Shown here: piece by piece, positions 47,382 through 56,387 of the stretch
How the letters are laid out: each line of letters starts with the position of its first letter
Numbering within the stretch: position 1 is the first letter of the stretch
DNA from: Silvimonas amylolytica
GTDB lineage: Bacteria > Pseudomonadota > Gammaproteobacteria > Burkholderiales > Chitinibacteraceae
NCBI RefSeq assembly: GCF_014645555.1
Contig: NZ_BMLY01000005.1
Coordinates: 240,253 to 304,252, forward strand
Length of the DNA: 64,000 nt
Reading direction: 5' to 3'
The notes under the pieces: generated by a model
The model's database searches: none
Told to the model about the DNA's origin: nothing
What the model saw: the letters and a program-made list of their open reading frames with translations, nothing else
Position numbers and translations under genes: made by a program

Positions 47382-47903
47382 TCAGACCCAGCCCGCCATG
47401 CCCAACAAGGCGCCGATGGCAATCAGCCACAAGGCATTGAACCGTGTGCGCAAGGTGATCCAGGTGGTCGCAATCACCAATAGAATCGACCCGATATGCA
47501 CCGGCGCACCCTGAAACACAATCAGCGCGGTAGCAAAGACAAGGCCGATGGTAATGGGCGCCAACGCCCGGCGCAGAACCAGATGCCAGGTGTGATGCGG
47601 ATAGCGGCTCATGTAATGCTCAACCAATAGCGCCAGGGTTGCCGCCGGAATGCACATGGCAAACAGCGTGACCGCCGCGCCGGCAATGCCCGCCACATGC
47701 CAGCCAAACAAGGCCACAAACAACACATTGGGCCCGGGTGCCGCCTGAGAGATCGCGTAGAGCGAACTGAAGGTGTGGTCATCCACCCAATGATGCTGCA
47801 CCACCAGAAAACGATGCATTTCTGGCAGGGTGGCGCTGGCACCACCAAAGGCCAGAAGGCTGATCAGCACAAATTGCAAAAAAAGCTGGACCAGGATGCT
47901 CAT
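47382..47903 (-). CDS. Chromate transporter, half-length (second half)
   Basis: A 173-residue inner-membrane protein of the short-chain CHR family. Signature: LLAFGGASATLPEMHRFLV and AISQAAPGPNVLFVALFGWH, with about five hydrophobic segments. ATG at 47903 overlaps the stop of the upstream half by 4 bases (ATGA). The two halves together correspond to one full ChrA and should form a heterodimeric chromate/sulfate-type transporter. The frame is open upstream, but that part lies inside the other half. Confidence 0.85.
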   Translation of the reverse strand: MSILVQLFLQFVLISLLAFGGASATLPEMHRFLVVQHHWVDDHTFSSLYAISQAAPGPNVLFVALFGWHVAGIAGAAVTLFAMCIPAATLALLVEHYMSRYPHHTWHLVLRRALAPITIGLVFATALIVFQGAPVHIGSILLVIATTWITLRTRFNALWLIAIGALLGMAGWV

Positions 47904-48469
47904 ACGTCCGGGCTCCGGTTGCTGTGCCATTCCAGCACCAGAGCCAACGGAATCAGCGCACCCAGTACCCAGACCAGCGGCCAATGCAGTACCGCAACGG
48001 CGATCAGTGCCGCAACGCCCAGCATCGGACCACGCACATTACGCGGCTGGCTTTGCGCCAGTTTCACCCCGGCAGCGAATACCAGCCCGACCGCCACGGC
48101 GGTCATGCCGTGCACGGCACCTTCTACGCCCGGCGCGTTCTGGTAATGCTCATACAGTGCGCCGATAGCCAGCACAATCAGCCCGGACGGCCCCAGCAAG
48201 CCGATCACTGCTGCGACGGCACCGCGCAGCCCGCACCAGCGGTACCCGAGGATACTGGCCAGATTGCAGATGTTCGGGCCTGGCAAGATTTGCGATAGCG
48301 CCAGCAGTTCGGTGAACTCCCGGTTATCCACCCAGCCACGATCTTCCACCAGAATGCGCCGTGCCCAGGCCATGACACCACCAAACCCTTGCAGGCCCAT
48401 GCTGGCAAAAGTGTAAAAGAGAGTCCATGGCGTGATGGGCATGGGCGTTACGGGCGGGGTATCGGTCAT
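47900..48469 (-). CDS. Chromate transporter, half-length (first half)
   Basis: A 189-residue CHR-family protein. The markers are FASMGLQGFGGVMAWARRIL, DNREFTELLALSQILPGPNI and CNLASILGYRWCGLRGAVAA; about five hydrophobic segments follow. It is the partner of the gene at 47382, with coupled translation. The start is uncertain: in-frame ATG codons lie at 48469, 48499 and 48511, and none has a convincing ribosome binding site; the ATG nearest the conserved region was taken. Chromate export is the family role, but chromate resistance cannot be inferred for such short forms. Confidence 0.8.
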   Translation of the reverse strand: MTDTPPVTPMPITPWTLFYTFASMGLQGFGGVMAWARRILVEDRGWVDNREFTELLALSQILPGPNICNLASILGYRWCGLRGAVAAVIGLLGPSGLIVLAIGALYEHYQNAPGVEGAVHGMTAVAVGLVFAAGVKLAQSQPRNVRGPMLGVAALIAVAVLHWPLVWVLGALIPLALVLEWHSNRSPDV

Positions 48470-48641
48470 CGTGGTGATCTGAGTGGTCAAAGAACCCATT
48501 TTAACGATCACCGTTTTGACCGGTGCACACAGTTCAGCGCGATTACCAGCGCAGCAGGCTGCTGCGATGCCTGGTCATGCCTTGGCGACCAGGATGTTGC
48601 TGGCTTGTTTGTTGCGTTGACAGAGGCAAACGTACAGCGGG

Positions 48642-49088
48642 CTATTGCTTGTTCTCGGGCATTGGCTGAATGCCGTCCGGCTGGATGACGTTCCAGGTGT
48701 CGCCAGTACCTACGTTGTCCAGGAAAAACCTGGCAGTACTCTTTATTGGCGGTGGTGCTATGCCTTGTAGTCCAGACCAGCCTGAAGAAGGATCGGTTAC
48801 TCTTGTTTTGAAGGTGCTTGCACAAATCACTTCGCCTGGTTTTAACGCGCTGGAACTTTGTTTCTCGATGGTGTTGATACGCATGCAAAAGACATACTTT
48901 GTGAACTCAACCGGCCTCGTGTGGCGAGGTTCTATTTCAGATTTCACGGAGAGGACTGTCGCTGTGAAAACGCTTTTGGCTTGAGCCATTAACTCTTCAC
49001 TGGAAAGCGGTTTCATGGCGGCCATGACGGGGTAAACGCACAGGATTAATGTGGGTAGCAGAGTGAGATTGACTGTGGCGTGTTTCAT
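48642..49088 (-). CDS. Exported protein of unknown function
   Basis: A 148-residue protein with a signal peptide ending near residue 23 (LCVYPVMAAMK). The mature part has KSVFTATVLSVKSEIEP, then a Cys pair (VFCMRIN and GEVICAST) that could be linked, and ends in a short Pro-rich tail. No family is recognised. Its local base use looks lower in G+C than the flanking genes. No terminator is seen at its end. Confidence 0.6.
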   Translation of the reverse strand: MKHATVNLTLLPTLILCVYPVMAAMKPLSSEELMAQAKSVFTATVLSVKSEIEPRHTRPVEFTKYVFCMRINTIEKQSSSALKPGEVICASTFKTRVTDPSSGWSGLQGIAPPPIKSTARFFLDNVGTGDTWNVIQPDGIQPMPENKQ

Positions 49089-49280
49089 TTATCCTCACCG
49101 GGAATGGCGTGAGACGGTAAGCCACGTTGGAACAGATCGTTCTGTATGCAAGTTTTAACAACAGATAGAGCAGCACAAACATGCCGAGCAATGCGTTGAA
49201 CCCCGCCCCAGGTTCCCGATAACCGGTAAAGCCCTCTGCCCCTTGAGTGTTCTTTGTGATTCACCGTGTTCGCCCACCGT

Positions 49281-50069
49281 CTAGCGTTGCAAGTCCTCGT
49301 CGGGAGGGACGTCGGGCTGTGCCGGGCTCGGTAAATGTTCATCCTCCTGGAGTTGTTCGTAGGCCACCGTCCCGGAAGAAACGGGTTGTGCAATAACTGG
49401 ATTGATCCCGACAGAGGGGTGATCGCGTGAAATCTGCGTTGTGACGCCGTCCGTGTAGATCATGACCTGGTCACCGACGATCAATGGGGGGTCTTCTACA
49501 ACTTTGATTACGGAAAACGCGACAGGGTTTACGTTCTGGTTAGCGTTGAGCGGAGTAACGGTGATACGTACCCGGGGTGGTTCTGCGAGATTGACGGCGG
49601 CGTCTGCAATACCACCTACCCCGTAGCCCAACACCCCTCCGGCAATGCCCCCCAACATCGTTGCAACGCCGGATGTGCCGTCGAAACCGTCATGGCTTGA
49701 CTCGCTACTGCACCAGGAGTGATGTCCACGGTGGTCACATGTTTCGTAGGTCGATTCATGACCGGCACCCATCGCAATCACAGCAACATCAAGGGCGAAA
49801 CCGGCCACAACGCCAACGATCATGCCGGCGGTTCCCAGTGCTTCCGTAAATCTTTTTGGCTTTTCTTCTTCAGATACGTGGCTAACGACGCCATATCCGG
49901 CAAAGCGCAGGTCGGATAAGGGAACGTCTTTAGGCGTAGATGCGCAACCACTCAGCATGGCGCATAGCGTAATCAGAGCCAGGGTGCCGCGGCCAAAGGC
50001 TATGTGTTCGTAGTGAGTGTCCGCCGCAAACCCAGCGCGCCCAGCAGTTTGAGCATTGTGTTCAATCAT
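49281..50069 (-). CDS. Glycine-zipper lipoprotein of unknown function
   Basis: A 262-residue protein. The lipobox LSGC is at about residues 39-42 in ITLCAMLSGCAST, after a hydrophobic stretch; the long extension before it makes the annotated start at 50069 doubtful. Two Gly-rich hydrophobic stretches, MIVGVVAGFALDVAVIAMGAG and MLGGIAGGVLGYGVGG, resemble glycine-zipper outer-membrane segments. Between them is CDHRGHHSWC, a Cys/His cluster that could bind metal. A beta-rich tail and acidic C-terminus follow. No known family. It precedes the exported protein at 48642 by about 190 bases on the same strand. Confidence 0.6.
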   Translation of the reverse strand: MIEHNAQTAGRAGFAADTHYEHIAFGRGTLALITLCAMLSGCASTPKDVPLSDLRFAGYGVVSHVSEEEKPKRFTEALGTAGMIVGVVAGFALDVAVIAMGAGHESTYETCDHRGHHSWCSSESSHDGFDGTSGVATMLGGIAGGVLGYGVGGIADAAVNLAEPPRVRITVTPLNANQNVNPVAFSVIKVVEDPPLIVGDQVMIYTDGVTTQISRDHPSVGINPVIAQPVSSGTVAYEQLQEDEHLPSPAQPDVPPDEDLQR

Positions 50070-50309
50070 TTCGGAGATTCCTGCTTGCCAGAATCGGGGG
50101 CAAGTGACCGGTTCAAAACAAGTCAGTTTTTCTCCGCCGTATGGGGTCCAGCTATCGGCGATACCTGAAAATGAAAACCAGGAAGCGTAAACAGTGCATC
50201 GTGAGCGTCTTCACGCGGCTCGCTGGTGATTGCAAGGGCTGGACGTGCGCTTGATTGGCGCAGCCCGATTTGTACTCGCGAGTGCCCGCGAAGCGGTGTC
50301 GAAAGGGGT
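50070..50309. other. Gap with no gene seen
   Basis: About 240 bases upstream of the glycine-zipper lipoprotein. No promoter elements or ribosome-supported open frame stand out. The next feature is the terminator at 50310. Confidence 0.3.
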
Positions 50310-50342
50310 AAAAAAAAGCCGCCCAACAGGGCGGCCTTTTTT
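50310..50342 (-). terminator. Terminator after the iron permease gene
   Basis: GCCGCCC-AACA-GGGCGGC flanked by A and T runs; on the minus strand it is followed by TTTTTTTT. It lies 22 bases past the permease stop. Confidence 0.88.
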
Positions 50343-50364
50343 GATTGCAACCGACGCGGTCTGG

Positions 50365-51225
50365 TTAGCGACCGGACTGGCTGGCTGTTTGCGCGGCCAC
50401 CGGTGCTGGCTTGGGCTTGTTCTGTTTGGCAGTAACCCGCTTGAGCGCGACCACCACGGCAATCCAGTACGCGGCGTAGACCAGAACCATGGTCAGCGCC
50501 GGTTGTGCGCGGTAACCGGTCAGGGCACCGACCACGCCACCAAAGCGGCTGGTGTCATCCAGCACCATGGAGGTGTTCCAGAGCGGGTCAACAATGCCCG
50601 GGATCCAGTCCAGACCGATCATGCGTTCCACGCCATTGATCAACATGGATGCAGCCAGGAACAGCAGCATGATTTCGGTGATCTTGAAAAACAGGCGCCA
50701 GGAAAAAATCTTGCCGCCTTGCTGCAGCAACCAGAAGGTCAGGAAAGCCAGCGCCAGGCCCAGCACAATCGCCAGAACCGTCTGACCGGGGCTGCCCGAA
50801 CCCAGACCCAGGCCATAGAGGAACACTACGGCTTCAGAGCCTTCGCGCGCCACGGCCAGCATGACCACGACCATCAAGCCCCACCAGTTGGCTTTGGCGG
50901 CGGCTTGCGACATTTCGCCTTCCAGTTCTTTTTTGAGTGTGCGACCGTGGATGCGCATCCAGAACACCATCTGCACGATCAGCCCACTGGCAATCAGCAC
51001 CATGGCAAGCTGGAAGTATTCGATCGAGCCATCGGGCAGCACGCTTTCCAGTGCCATCATGGCGCCGGCCAGCGCACCAGCCAGCGCGAGGCCGGCGACG
51101 ACGCCGCCCCACAAGTACTTCATGCCTTCGTTCAACCCCGCGTTACGCAGCCAGGCAAACAAGATACCGATCACAAGCAGCGCTTCTACGCTCTCGCGCC
51201 AGACAACAAACAGGATATTGGCCAT
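50365..51225 (-). CDS. FTR1-family iron permease
   Basis: A 286-residue inner-membrane protein with about seven hydrophobic segments, of the FTR1/EfeU family that imports iron. The two REXXE iron-binding motifs are present: VVWRESVEALLVIG near the start and AVAREGSEAVVFLYG in the middle. The C-terminus is a Lys/Pro/Ala-rich cytoplasmic tail (KRVTAKQNKPKPAPVAAQTA). No EfeO, EfeB or multicopper oxidase gene is adjacent, so any partner is elsewhere. A possible Fur site lies 113 bases upstream. Confidence 0.9.
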   Translation of the reverse strand: MANILFVVWRESVEALLVIGILFAWLRNAGLNEGMKYLWGGVVAGLALAGALAGAMMALESVLPDGSIEYFQLAMVLIASGLIVQMVFWMRIHGRTLKKELEGEMSQAAAKANWWGLMVVVMLAVAREGSEAVVFLYGLGLGSGSPGQTVLAIVLGLALAFLTFWLLQQGGKIFSWRLFFKITEIMLLFLAASMLINGVERMIGLDWIPGIVDPLWNTSMVLDDTSRFGGVVGALTGYRAQPALTMVLVYAAYWIAVVVALKRVTAKQNKPKPAPVAAQTASQSGR

Positions 51226-51337
51226 GGAATTCCTTATGGCGCCGGTCGCCTTGCGGGCAAAAACGGGCGCGTGTCATACCTTCTCGGTCGATCGCGCAAC
51301 CGCTTGAGCGGGGCCGGGCATGACTTGATACATTAAA

Positions 51338-51352
51338 TGCGATCTATTCTCA
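51338..51352. promoter_or_regulatory. Possible Fur box
   Basis: TGAGAATAGATCGCA, read on the minus strand, matches the Fur 7-1-7 consensus TGATAATnATTATCA at about 9 of 14 positions. It lies in the gap between the divergent iron permease and marC genes. Suggestive, not firm. Confidence 0.4.
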
Positions 51353-51444
51353 TTTATTATTCTGGATTGCGATACTTAGATCAAGCCTGGGAAAAGTAAC
51401 GGTAGGTCAAATTATTACCGGATCGATGTGCGAGAATTGCAGAT

Positions 51445-52047
51445 ATGACACATACATTCTTTTCCGCACTGGTTTTGCTGTTGCTGGTGACCGATCCATT
51501 GGGTGGTCTACCCCTGTTTGTTTCGTTGTTGAAAAAAGTGCCGCGTGAGCGCCGCGTGAAGGTGATCCTGCGCGAAACCCTGGTGGCGTTTTGTATCCTG
51601 CTGGCGTTCATGGTGTTCGGCCAAAGCTTCTTGCAAGTCATGCATTTGTCTGAGACCTCGCTGGGTATTGCGGGCGGCATCATCCTGTTTTTGATTGCGC
51701 TGCGCATGATTTTCCCCAAAGCCGAAGGCGTGTTTGGCGATGGCGCCCCGCATGGCGAGCCCTTTATCGTGCCGCTGGCCGTGCCCTTGCTGGCGGGTCC
51801 ATCTGCCTTGGCCACCGTGTTGCTCCTGGTGTCGCACGATCCGGATCGCATCTGGGAATGGGCTGGCGCGCTGGCGATCACCATGCTGATTTGTGGTCTG
51901 ACGTTGTTGTTCTCTGAACGGATCAGTTTCTGGTTAGGTGAGCGTCTGACCCAGGCCTTTGAGCGTTTGATGGGTTTGATTCTGACGGCCATTGCCGTCG
52001 AAATGCTGCTGGCGGGTATTCGCACGTGGCTTTCCACACTGCATTGA
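51445..52047 (+). CDS. MarC-family membrane protein
   Basis: A 200-residue protein with about six hydrophobic segments of the MarC/YhgN family (NAAT). Conserved parts are LLLVTDPLGGLPLFVSLL, ETSLGIAGGIILFLIALRMIF and PFIVPLAVPLLAGPSALATV. The role of the family is not established, although the name links it to multiple antibiotic resistance. It has its own promoter region shared with the divergent iron permease. Its stop is 95 bases before rpiA. Confidence 0.88.
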   Translation: MTHTFFSALVLLLLVTDPLGGLPLFVSLLKKVPRERRVKVILRETLVAFCILLAFMVFGQSFLQVMHLSETSLGIAGGIILFLIALRMIFPKAEGVFGDGAPHGEPFIVPLAVPLLAGPSALATVLLLVSHDPDRIWEWAGALAITMLICGLTLLFSERISFWLGERLTQAFERLMGLILTAIAVEMLLAGIRTWLSTLH

Positions 52048-52142
52048 TGCGGCAGGGCAGGGCTCGCCTGCTACAATTGCGACCAATAGCCGGTACCCGC
52101 CGGCACGCTGTTTTCAACTGATCATTTCCGGAGCTTTACGTC

Positions 52143-52799
52143 ATGACGCAAAACGAACTGAAAGAAGCCGTGGGCCGCGCCGCCCTGCAATACGTGCCAG
52201 ACGATTGCATTGTGGGCGTAGGTACCGGGTCGACCGCCAACTATTTCATTGATGCGCTGGGCACGATGAAGGGCCGCATCAAAGGCGCCGTGTCGTCTTC
52301 TGAAGCCAGTGTGAAGCGTCTGATGGGTCTCGGGATTGAGGTGTTTGATCTGAACACGATCGACAAGCTGCCGGTGTATGTCGATGGCGCGGATGAAATC
52401 AATCACCAGCTGCAGATGATCAAGGGCGGTGGTGCGGCGTTGACGCGCGAAAAGATCGTGTCCGCTGTCGCCGAGCAATTCATCTGTATCGCCGATGAAA
52501 GCAAGTACGTCACTGTACTGGGCAAGTTTCCGGTGCCGGTCGAGGTCATTCCGATGGCGCGTTCGTACGTGGCGCGCGAGATCGTCAAACTGGGTGGTCA
52601 TCCGGCGTATCGTGAAGGCGTGATTACCGATAACGGTAACGTGATCCTGGATGTCCATGGCTGGCAGGTGAGCGAAGCGACCAAGCTGGAAACCGAACTG
52701 AACCAGATCGTTGGCGTGGTTACCAACGGTCTGTTTGCCCGTCGTCGCGCAGATGTGCTGCTGCTGGGCACGGCCGATGGCGTGAAGACCTACAAATAA
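52143..52799 (+). CDS. rpiA: Ribose-5-phosphate isomerase A
   Basis: A 218-residue enzyme that interconverts ribose 5-phosphate and ribulose 5-phosphate in the pentose phosphate pathway. The motifs are the phosphate loop [41 protein letters not shown] with the catalytic Asp and Glu, and [19 protein letters not shown] precedes the ATG by about 9 bases. It is a single gene followed by phoU after 134 bases, with a possible separate promoter. Confidence 0.95.
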   Translation: MTQNELKEAVGRAALQYVPDDCIVGVGTGSTANYFIDALGTMKGRIKGAVSSSEASVKRLMGLGIEVFDLNTIDKLPVYVDGADEINHQLQMIKGGGAALTREKIVSAVAEQFICIADESKYVTVLGKFPVPVEVIPMARSYVAREIVKLGGHPAYREGVITDNGNVILDVHGWQVSEATKLETELNQIVGVVTNGLFARRRADVLLLGTADGVKTYK

Positions 52800-52933
52800 A
52801 AAAAGAAGAGTTGCAAAACAGGGACATGGCAGACCCGCCCGGTACGCCATGTACTTGCAACATATTGGTAACAAACCCGTGTTATGTTACCGCGCTTGAT
52901 AAACCAAACCGCACGCTGTCGGAGACTGGCTCA

Positions 52934-53650
52934 ATGGCCGAACACATTTCCAAGCAATTCGATACTGAACTGGAAGCTATCCGCTCTAACGTGCTTGGCA
53001 TGGCCGGCCTTGTGGAAGAACAGGTTCGGCTGGCCATGGAGGCCCTGGCTTCTGGCGATCTGACGATCGTGAACAAGGTGCTGGAGCAAGAAGAGCGTGT
53101 GAACCAGATGCACGTGCAACTGGATGACATGTGTATTCACATGATCGCCCGCCGCCAACCTGCTGCCGGTGACCTGCGTATGGTCATGACCGTGATCAAG
53201 TCGGTGGAAGACCTGGAACGCATCGGTGACAAGGCTTCCCGCATTTGCCAGCGTGCCAAGAACATTTACGACAGCGGCCGTCTGCAAGTACCGCGCTTCA
53301 ACGAACTGAATCACATCGCTGAAGATGCGCTGGACATGTTGTCCAAGGCCCTGGATGCTTTCGCCCGTCTGGATGTGGTGCAAGCCACTCAGGTGATCCG
53401 CGATGACAGCCGTCTGGACGACGAATACCGCGGCCTGCAGCGTCAGCTGATTACCCTGATGATGGAAGACCCGCGCACCATTTCGCTGACGCTGGATATC
53501 CTGTGGATTGCCAAGGCCATCGAGCGTATTGGTGATCTGGCTGTGAACGTGGCTGAACAAGTCGTGTTCCTGGTGAAGGGTCTGGACATTCGTCACAAGA
53601 GCCAGGAAGAAGTGGAACGCCTGGTGCTGAACAAGACCGACAGCGAGTAA
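52934..53650 (+). CDS. phoU: Phosphate-signalling protein PhoU
   Basis: A 238-residue all-helical protein that represses the PhoR/PhoB response through the Pst transporter. The two PhoU repeats are visible: KQFDTELEAIRSNVLGMAGL with RRQPAAGDLRMVMTVIKSVEDLERIGDKA, and later LMMEDPRTISLTLDILWIAKAIERIGDLAVNVAE (ExxxDxxER-type metal sites). The ATG at 52934 has GGAG 9 bases upstream; a longer open frame is ignored. No pst or phoBR gene is nearby, but ppx follows, which makes this a phosphate/polyphosphate pair. A terminator lies between the two. Confidence 0.95.
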   Translation: MAEHISKQFDTELEAIRSNVLGMAGLVEEQVRLAMEALASGDLTIVNKVLEQEERVNQMHVQLDDMCIHMIARRQPAAGDLRMVMTVIKSVEDLERIGDKASRICQRAKNIYDSGRLQVPRFNELNHIAEDALDMLSKALDAFARLDVVQATQVIRDDSRLDDEYRGLQRQLITLMMEDPRTISLTLDILWIAKAIERIGDLAVNVAEQVVFLVKGLDIRHKSQEEVERLVLNKTDSE

Positions 53651-53679
53651 GTTGTTTGTCGCATTGCTCTGCGCACATT

Positions 53680-53708
53680 GAAAAAGCGGCTTTCGGGCCG
53701 CTTTTTTC
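53680..53708 (+). terminator. Terminator after phoU
   Basis: AAAAAGCGGC-TTTCGG-GCCGCTTTTTT, located 30 bases after the phoU stop; it separates phoU from ppx. Confidence 0.85.
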
Positions 53709-53845
53709 ATGTCTGCCACATGCAATTTGTGGTGGTATGCGCTATCCCGACAATTGCCAGCCGCGCAATCGTTCGCTATGTTGGCCTGACTATTTTCGTA
53801 ACCTGGGCGCATGCCCCTGTTTCGTTCAACTTCTCTGGAATGCGC

Positions 53846-55321
53846 ATGGCCGACGACAATCTGATCGCCGCCGTTGACCTCGGCTCTAACAGCTTTCGCC
53901 TGCAAGTGGCCCGGGTGCTCGAAAGCACAGTGGTGCCGCTGGATACCTTCAAAGAAACCGTACGGTTGGGTGCCGGCCTGGATGACCGCAACTACCTGAC
54001 CCCCGCAGCCCAGCAACAAGCGCTTGAGGCGCTGGCGCGCTTTGGTGAGCGCCTGCGCGGCTTGCGGCCAGAGCAGGTGCGGGCGGTGGCCACGAACACG
54101 TTTCGTGTCGCCAAGAATGGCCAAACCTTTTTGCCAGAAGCAGAAGCCGCGCTGGGTTTTCCGATCGAAATTATTGGTGGTCGCGAAGAAGCACGGCTGA
54201 TTTATCTGGGCGCCTCGCACAGCCTGCCATCTTCGCGTGAGAAACGACTTGTCGTTGACATTGGCGGCGGCTCTACGGAGTTCATTGTGGGTCGCCAATA
54301 CAACCCGCTGACCACAGAAAGCACGTTGATGGGCTGTGTGTCCTGGAGCTTGCGTTTCTTCCCGGACGGGATCATCACGCCAGACCGGATGGCCGCGGCC
54401 GAAATTGCCGCCGGCGAAGTCATCCAGCCACTGGAACAAGACTTTCATGCTCGTCACTGGCAAATGGCGATTGGCACATCGGGCACCGCGCGGTCACTGG
54501 CCGATGTGATGGAACTGAATGACATTGCCAGCGGTGGCATTACCAAAGCAGGCCTCACGCGGATCCGGCACATCCTGCTGGATGCCGGTCACGTCGATAA
54601 GGTCAAGCTCAATGGCTTGCGCGATGACCGTCGTCCGGTGCTGGCTGGTGGTTTTGCCATCATGGCGGCCGTGTTTGATCTTCTGGGTATCGAGCGCATG
54701 CAGATCACCCAGGGCGCGTTGCGCGACGGGGTGTTGTATGACTTGCTGGGCCGCCAGGGTCAACATGACATCCGCACGCAAACCGTCAATGGCTTCTTGC
54801 GGCGCTATCACACAGACGCCGCGCAGGCGCAGCGTGTGGCGACGCTGGCGCTGCATCTGGCCCAGACCATGCCGCAAGTGAACGCTGCGCTGGCGCTGGA
54901 TGTGTATTACGCCGCCATGCTGCATGAGGTGGGGCGTGCCATCTCGCATACCAGTTATCACAAGCATTCGGCCTACATCCTGCAGCATGCCGATATGCCA
55001 GGATTTTCCCGTCGCGAGCAAGCCCAACTGGGTTCGTTGGTGCTGGCACAGCGGGGCAAGCTGGAAAAAGCGGGCAAGCCCTCGGGTGAAGCGCTCTGGC
55101 AAGCCGTGCTGGCGCTGCGGCTGGCTTGCATCATTCATCGTGCCCGGCATGATGATCCTGATCCTGACTGTATGCTCAATGCCACCGGCAAGCGTTACAC
55201 ACTCAAATTGCCCAAGGGCTGGCTGGATGCCCGCCCGCTTACTCGGCACGCGTTGATGGAGGAAACCCACGCATGGCAAACCGTCGGTCACGAACTGGCA
55301 ATCGCAGAACACAGCGCGTAA
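53846..55321 (+). CDS. ppx: Exopolyphosphatase (Ppx/GppA family)
   Basis: A 491-residue actin-fold phosphatase that cleaves terminal phosphate from polyphosphate, or pppGpp in the GppA type. The phosphate loops are IAAVDLGSNSFRLQVARV and RLVVDIGGGSTEFIVG, with EIIGGREEARLIYLG between them; the C-terminal half is HD-like (YAAMLHEVGRAISHTSYHKHS). The frame reaches back to 53678, but MADDNLIAAVDLGSNS at 53846 is the conserved start. The 3' end overlaps corA by 49 bases in another frame. Confidence 0.93.
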   Translation: MADDNLIAAVDLGSNSFRLQVARVLESTVVPLDTFKETVRLGAGLDDRNYLTPAAQQQALEALARFGERLRGLRPEQVRAVATNTFRVAKNGQTFLPEAEAALGFPIEIIGGREEARLIYLGASHSLPSSREKRLVVDIGGGSTEFIVGRQYNPLTTESTLMGCVSWSLRFFPDGIITPDRMAAAEIAAGEVIQPLEQDFHARHWQMAIGTSGTARSLADVMELNDIASGGITKAGLTRIRHILLDAGHVDKVKLNGLRDDRRPVLAGGFAIMAAVFDLLGIERMQITQGALRDGVLYDLLGRQGQHDIRTQTVNGFLRRYHTDAAQAQRVATLALHLAQTMPQVNAALALDVYYAAMLHEVGRAISHTSYHKHSAYILQHADMPGFSRREQAQLGSLVLAQRGKLEKAGKPSGEALWQAVLALRLACIIHRARHDDPDPDCMLNATGKRYTLKLPKGWLDARPLTRHALMEETHAWQTVGHELAIAEHSA

Positions 55322-56379
55322 GACATCACCCGCGCGCAGATAAAGCCGGTTTGCAACCCGGAACCCTGGTGTATGTGGGTGATGCGCCCACACAAGAATC
55401 TCTGGCGACACTGACTGAATTCGGCCCCAGGGCCGATGATCTTTCGTCGCGCCCGTTGAGCCCGGACGACTGCAATCTTCCCGCCCCACGCCCGGAACAC
55501 ACGGTTTGGGTGAATGTGCACGGTTTATCCAATACCGAATTCATCAAGACCATTGGCCGCCATTTCGGGCTGCACCCGCTGGTGCAGGAAGACATCCTCA
55601 ATACCGGGCAGCGCGCCAAAGTCGAGGTCTACCCCGGTTACCTCTTTATCACCGCGCGCCTGGTCCATGCCGACGACAACGCCAATATCGATAGCGAACA
55701 AGTGGCGATTGTGCTCGGACAAAACTGGGTACTGACTTTCCAGGAGCGCCCGACAGGCTCGTTCAAAGGTATCCGTGAAGCACTGCAAAACGAGCAGTCA
55801 CAACTACGCCGCTGGGGTGCGGATTACCTGGTGTATTCCATGCTCGATAAACTGGTCGACCGCTATTTCACGGTGCTGGAGGCCATTGGCGAACGCATTG
55901 AGGCGGTCGAAGACAGTTTCGAAGACGGCGGTGGACCAGATCATCTGAGTGAAATCCAGAACCTGCGGCGCTCATTGCTGGCAGTGAAGCGTGGCCTGTG
56001 GCCATTGCGGGAAATGGTCAATACGCTGCAACGTGATGAGCCCGATTTCTTCCGTAACGAAACCCAACTTTACCTGCGCGATGTGTATGACCACACCGTG
56101 CAGTTGATCGAAAGTGTGGAGGCGCTGCGGGATCTGGTGGGAAGCCTGCAGGACACCTATCTATCTTTGCAATCACACCGCATGAACCTGCAGATGCGCG
56201 TGCTGACGGTGATTACCACCATTTTCCTGCCCCTGAGTTTGCTGGCTGGCATCTATGGGATGAACTTCGAGAACATCCCGGAATTGCACACGCACAACGG
56301 CTATTTTGTGCTCCTGGGTGTGATGGGTCTGATCGCGGTCAGTCTGGCGGGATATTTCAAGTACAAGCGGTGGTTCTAA
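55273..56379 (+). CDS. corA: CorA-family magnesium/cobalt transporter
   Basis: A 368-residue divalent-cation channel. The long cytoplasmic N-terminal domain holds GLHPLVQEDILNTGQRAKVEVYPG and a heptad-rich helix (YLRDVYDHTVQLIESVEALR). Two membrane helices follow near the C-terminus, with the pore motif YGMNF in LLAGIYGMNFENIPEL. The sequence ends in the basic YFKYKRWF, as is usual. It overlaps the end of ppx by 49 bases, so the two are probably coupled. Confidence 0.93.
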   Translation: MANRRSRTGNRRTQRVRHHPRADKAGLQPGTLVYVGDAPTQESLATLTEFGPRADDLSSRPLSPDDCNLPAPRPEHTVWVNVHGLSNTEFIKTIGRHFGLHPLVQEDILNTGQRAKVEVYPGYLFITARLVHADDNANIDSEQVAIVLGQNWVLTFQERPTGSFKGIREALQNEQSQLRRWGADYLVYSMLDKLVDRYFTVLEAIGERIEAVEDSFEDGGGPDHLSEIQNLRRSLLAVKRGLWPLREMVNTLQRDEPDFFRNETQLYLRDVYDHTVQLIESVEALRDLVGSLQDTYLSLQSHRMNLQMRVLTVITTIFLPLSLLAGIYGMNFENIPELHTHNGYFVLLGVMGLIAVSLAGYFKYKRWF

Positions 56380-56387
56380 CGCGTTGG

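Noticed and set aside
47382..48469. A frameshifted full-length chromate transporter
   Set aside because: Short-chain CHR pairs with an ATGA overlap are a normal arrangement, so the split is genuine rather than damage.
49085..49393. Open frame of 102 residues overlapping the exported genes
   Set aside because: It overlaps the Gly-zipper gene at its start, has no supporting motif and no ribosome binding site.
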